Source: Clavibacter michiganensis (GTDB lineage Bacteria > Actinomycetota > Actinomycetes > Actinomycetales > Microbacteriaceae). From it: a stretch of DNA of 64,000 nt. The notes under the pieces are model-generated. The model did no database searches and was not told the DNA's origin. It was given only the letters and a program-made list of their open reading frames with translations. The DNA is taken from the NCBI RefSeq assembly GCF_002151125.1, contig NZ_MDJZ01000016.1, positions 310,001 to 374,000 on the forward strand, in the 5' to 3' direction. A program made the translations under genes and the position numbers. Positions 63,666 to 64,000 of the stretch are shown piece after piece; position 1 is the stretch's first letter, and each line of letters opens with the position of its first letter.

Positions 63666-64000
63666 CCGCCGCCCGCCAGGCCCTCGTAGTCCGCGGCGGC
63701 TGGGACGGCCACATGCCCGTCGAGACCACGGGCCTGTTCATCCCGTTCCTCGAGGAGAACGGCTTCGAGGTCCGGGTCGAGGACGGTTCGGCCGTCTACG
63801 CCGACGCCGACGTCATGGCCGCGACCGACCTCATCGTGCAGGCCAACACCATGACGACCATCGAGCCGGAGGAGATGGCAGGCCTCCGCGCGGCCGTCAT
63901 CGCCGGCACCGGCATGGCCGGCTGGCACGGCGGCATCGCCGACTCGTACCGGAACACGGCCGACTACCTGCACATGATCGGCGGCCAGTTCGCCCACCAC
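63662..64000 (+). CDS. ThuA-domain protein, 5' part (cut by the window end)
   Basis: First 113 residues of a glutamine-amidotransferase-like ThuA domain: ALVVRGGWDGHMPVETTGLF, NGFEVRVEDGSAVY, LIVQANTMTTIEPEEMAGL and GTGMAGWHGGIADSYRN. The WHGG motif is the family marker. GTG overlaps a 22-codon frame. ThuA proteins act in trehalose/disaccharide or glycoside conversion (3-keto-sugar metabolism). Control by the adjacent LacI regulator is probable. Confidence 0.85.
   Translation, partial: MTAARQALVVRGGWDGHMPVETTGLFIPFLEENGFEVRVEDGSAVYADADVMAATDLIVQANTMTTIEPEEMAGLRAAVIAGTGMAGWHGGIADSYRNTADYLHMIGGQFAHH

Overview
The window is about 73% G+C and reads as ordinary chromosome of a high-GC actinobacterium, most likely a Microbacteriaceae member close to Clavibacter. 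The evidence is base composition, coding density, GTG starts, frequent ATGA/GTGA overlaps, twin-arginine and lipobox signals, a sortase-E-type LAxTG protein, DUF3349, LCP and Septum_form proteins, and a TAnnnT hexamer placed 6-8 nt before many start codons. I see no prophage, insertion sequence, CRISPR array, plasmid function or rRNA. The genus is inference.

Layout. 1-5.2 kb: 3' part of a PiT phosphate transporter with two companion genes (small membrane protein, duplicated DUF3349), then a TetR-DHA2 efflux operon with two operator copies and an AHSA1-type protein. 5.2-14.2 kb: a secreted MINPP/phytase-like phosphatase with a sortase motif, an AEC transporter, an epimerase-like protein, GrpB and cytidine deaminase, a compact tRNA-like element, a polygalactosaminidase-like lipoprotein, and ASCH, SDR and MOSC proteins. 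14.3-18.0 kb: a sensor kinase, a histidine-less Hpt-like protein and an OmpR-type regulator, with three tandem 11-bp repeats between kinase and Hpt gene. 18.2-26.0 kb: membrane protein, exonuclease III, an ECF sigma factor in an Asp23/Gls24 cluster, a beta-hydroxyacid dehydrogenase, pyrE and a large disordered septum-formation-type protein. 26.0-35.3 kb: HAD phosphatase, metallophosphoesterase, CsbD, PLDc_N protein, RecQ fused to a phosphoribosyltransferase-like tail, an orphan DNA methyltransferase, kynureninase and two oxidoreductases. 35.4-44.4 kb: a two-gene glycosyltransferase operon behind three palindromes, the circularly permuted ATP-grasp / alpha-E / transglutaminase operon, a lipase and a GNAT enzyme. 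44.5-54 kb: a Cys-rich secreted protein, a Tat-exported phospholipase C, AlkB, membrane proteins, a lipoate ligase, an amidase-domain lipoprotein and phosphoglucomutase. 54-64 kb: prephenate dehydratase, APC permease, serS, two tRNA-Ser genes flanking an LCP protein, an alcohol dehydrogenase, and a LacI regulator next to a truncated ThuA gene.

Three signals run through the whole window. The word GGATCC is strongly over-represented and often forces codons otherwise rare here. A TAnnnT box sits at leaderless-promoter distance before about 25 start codons on both strands. Long perfect GC stem-loops without T-tracts close many transcription units. The most unusual local object is a 56-base tRNA-like fold on the minus strand near 10.35-10.42 kb.
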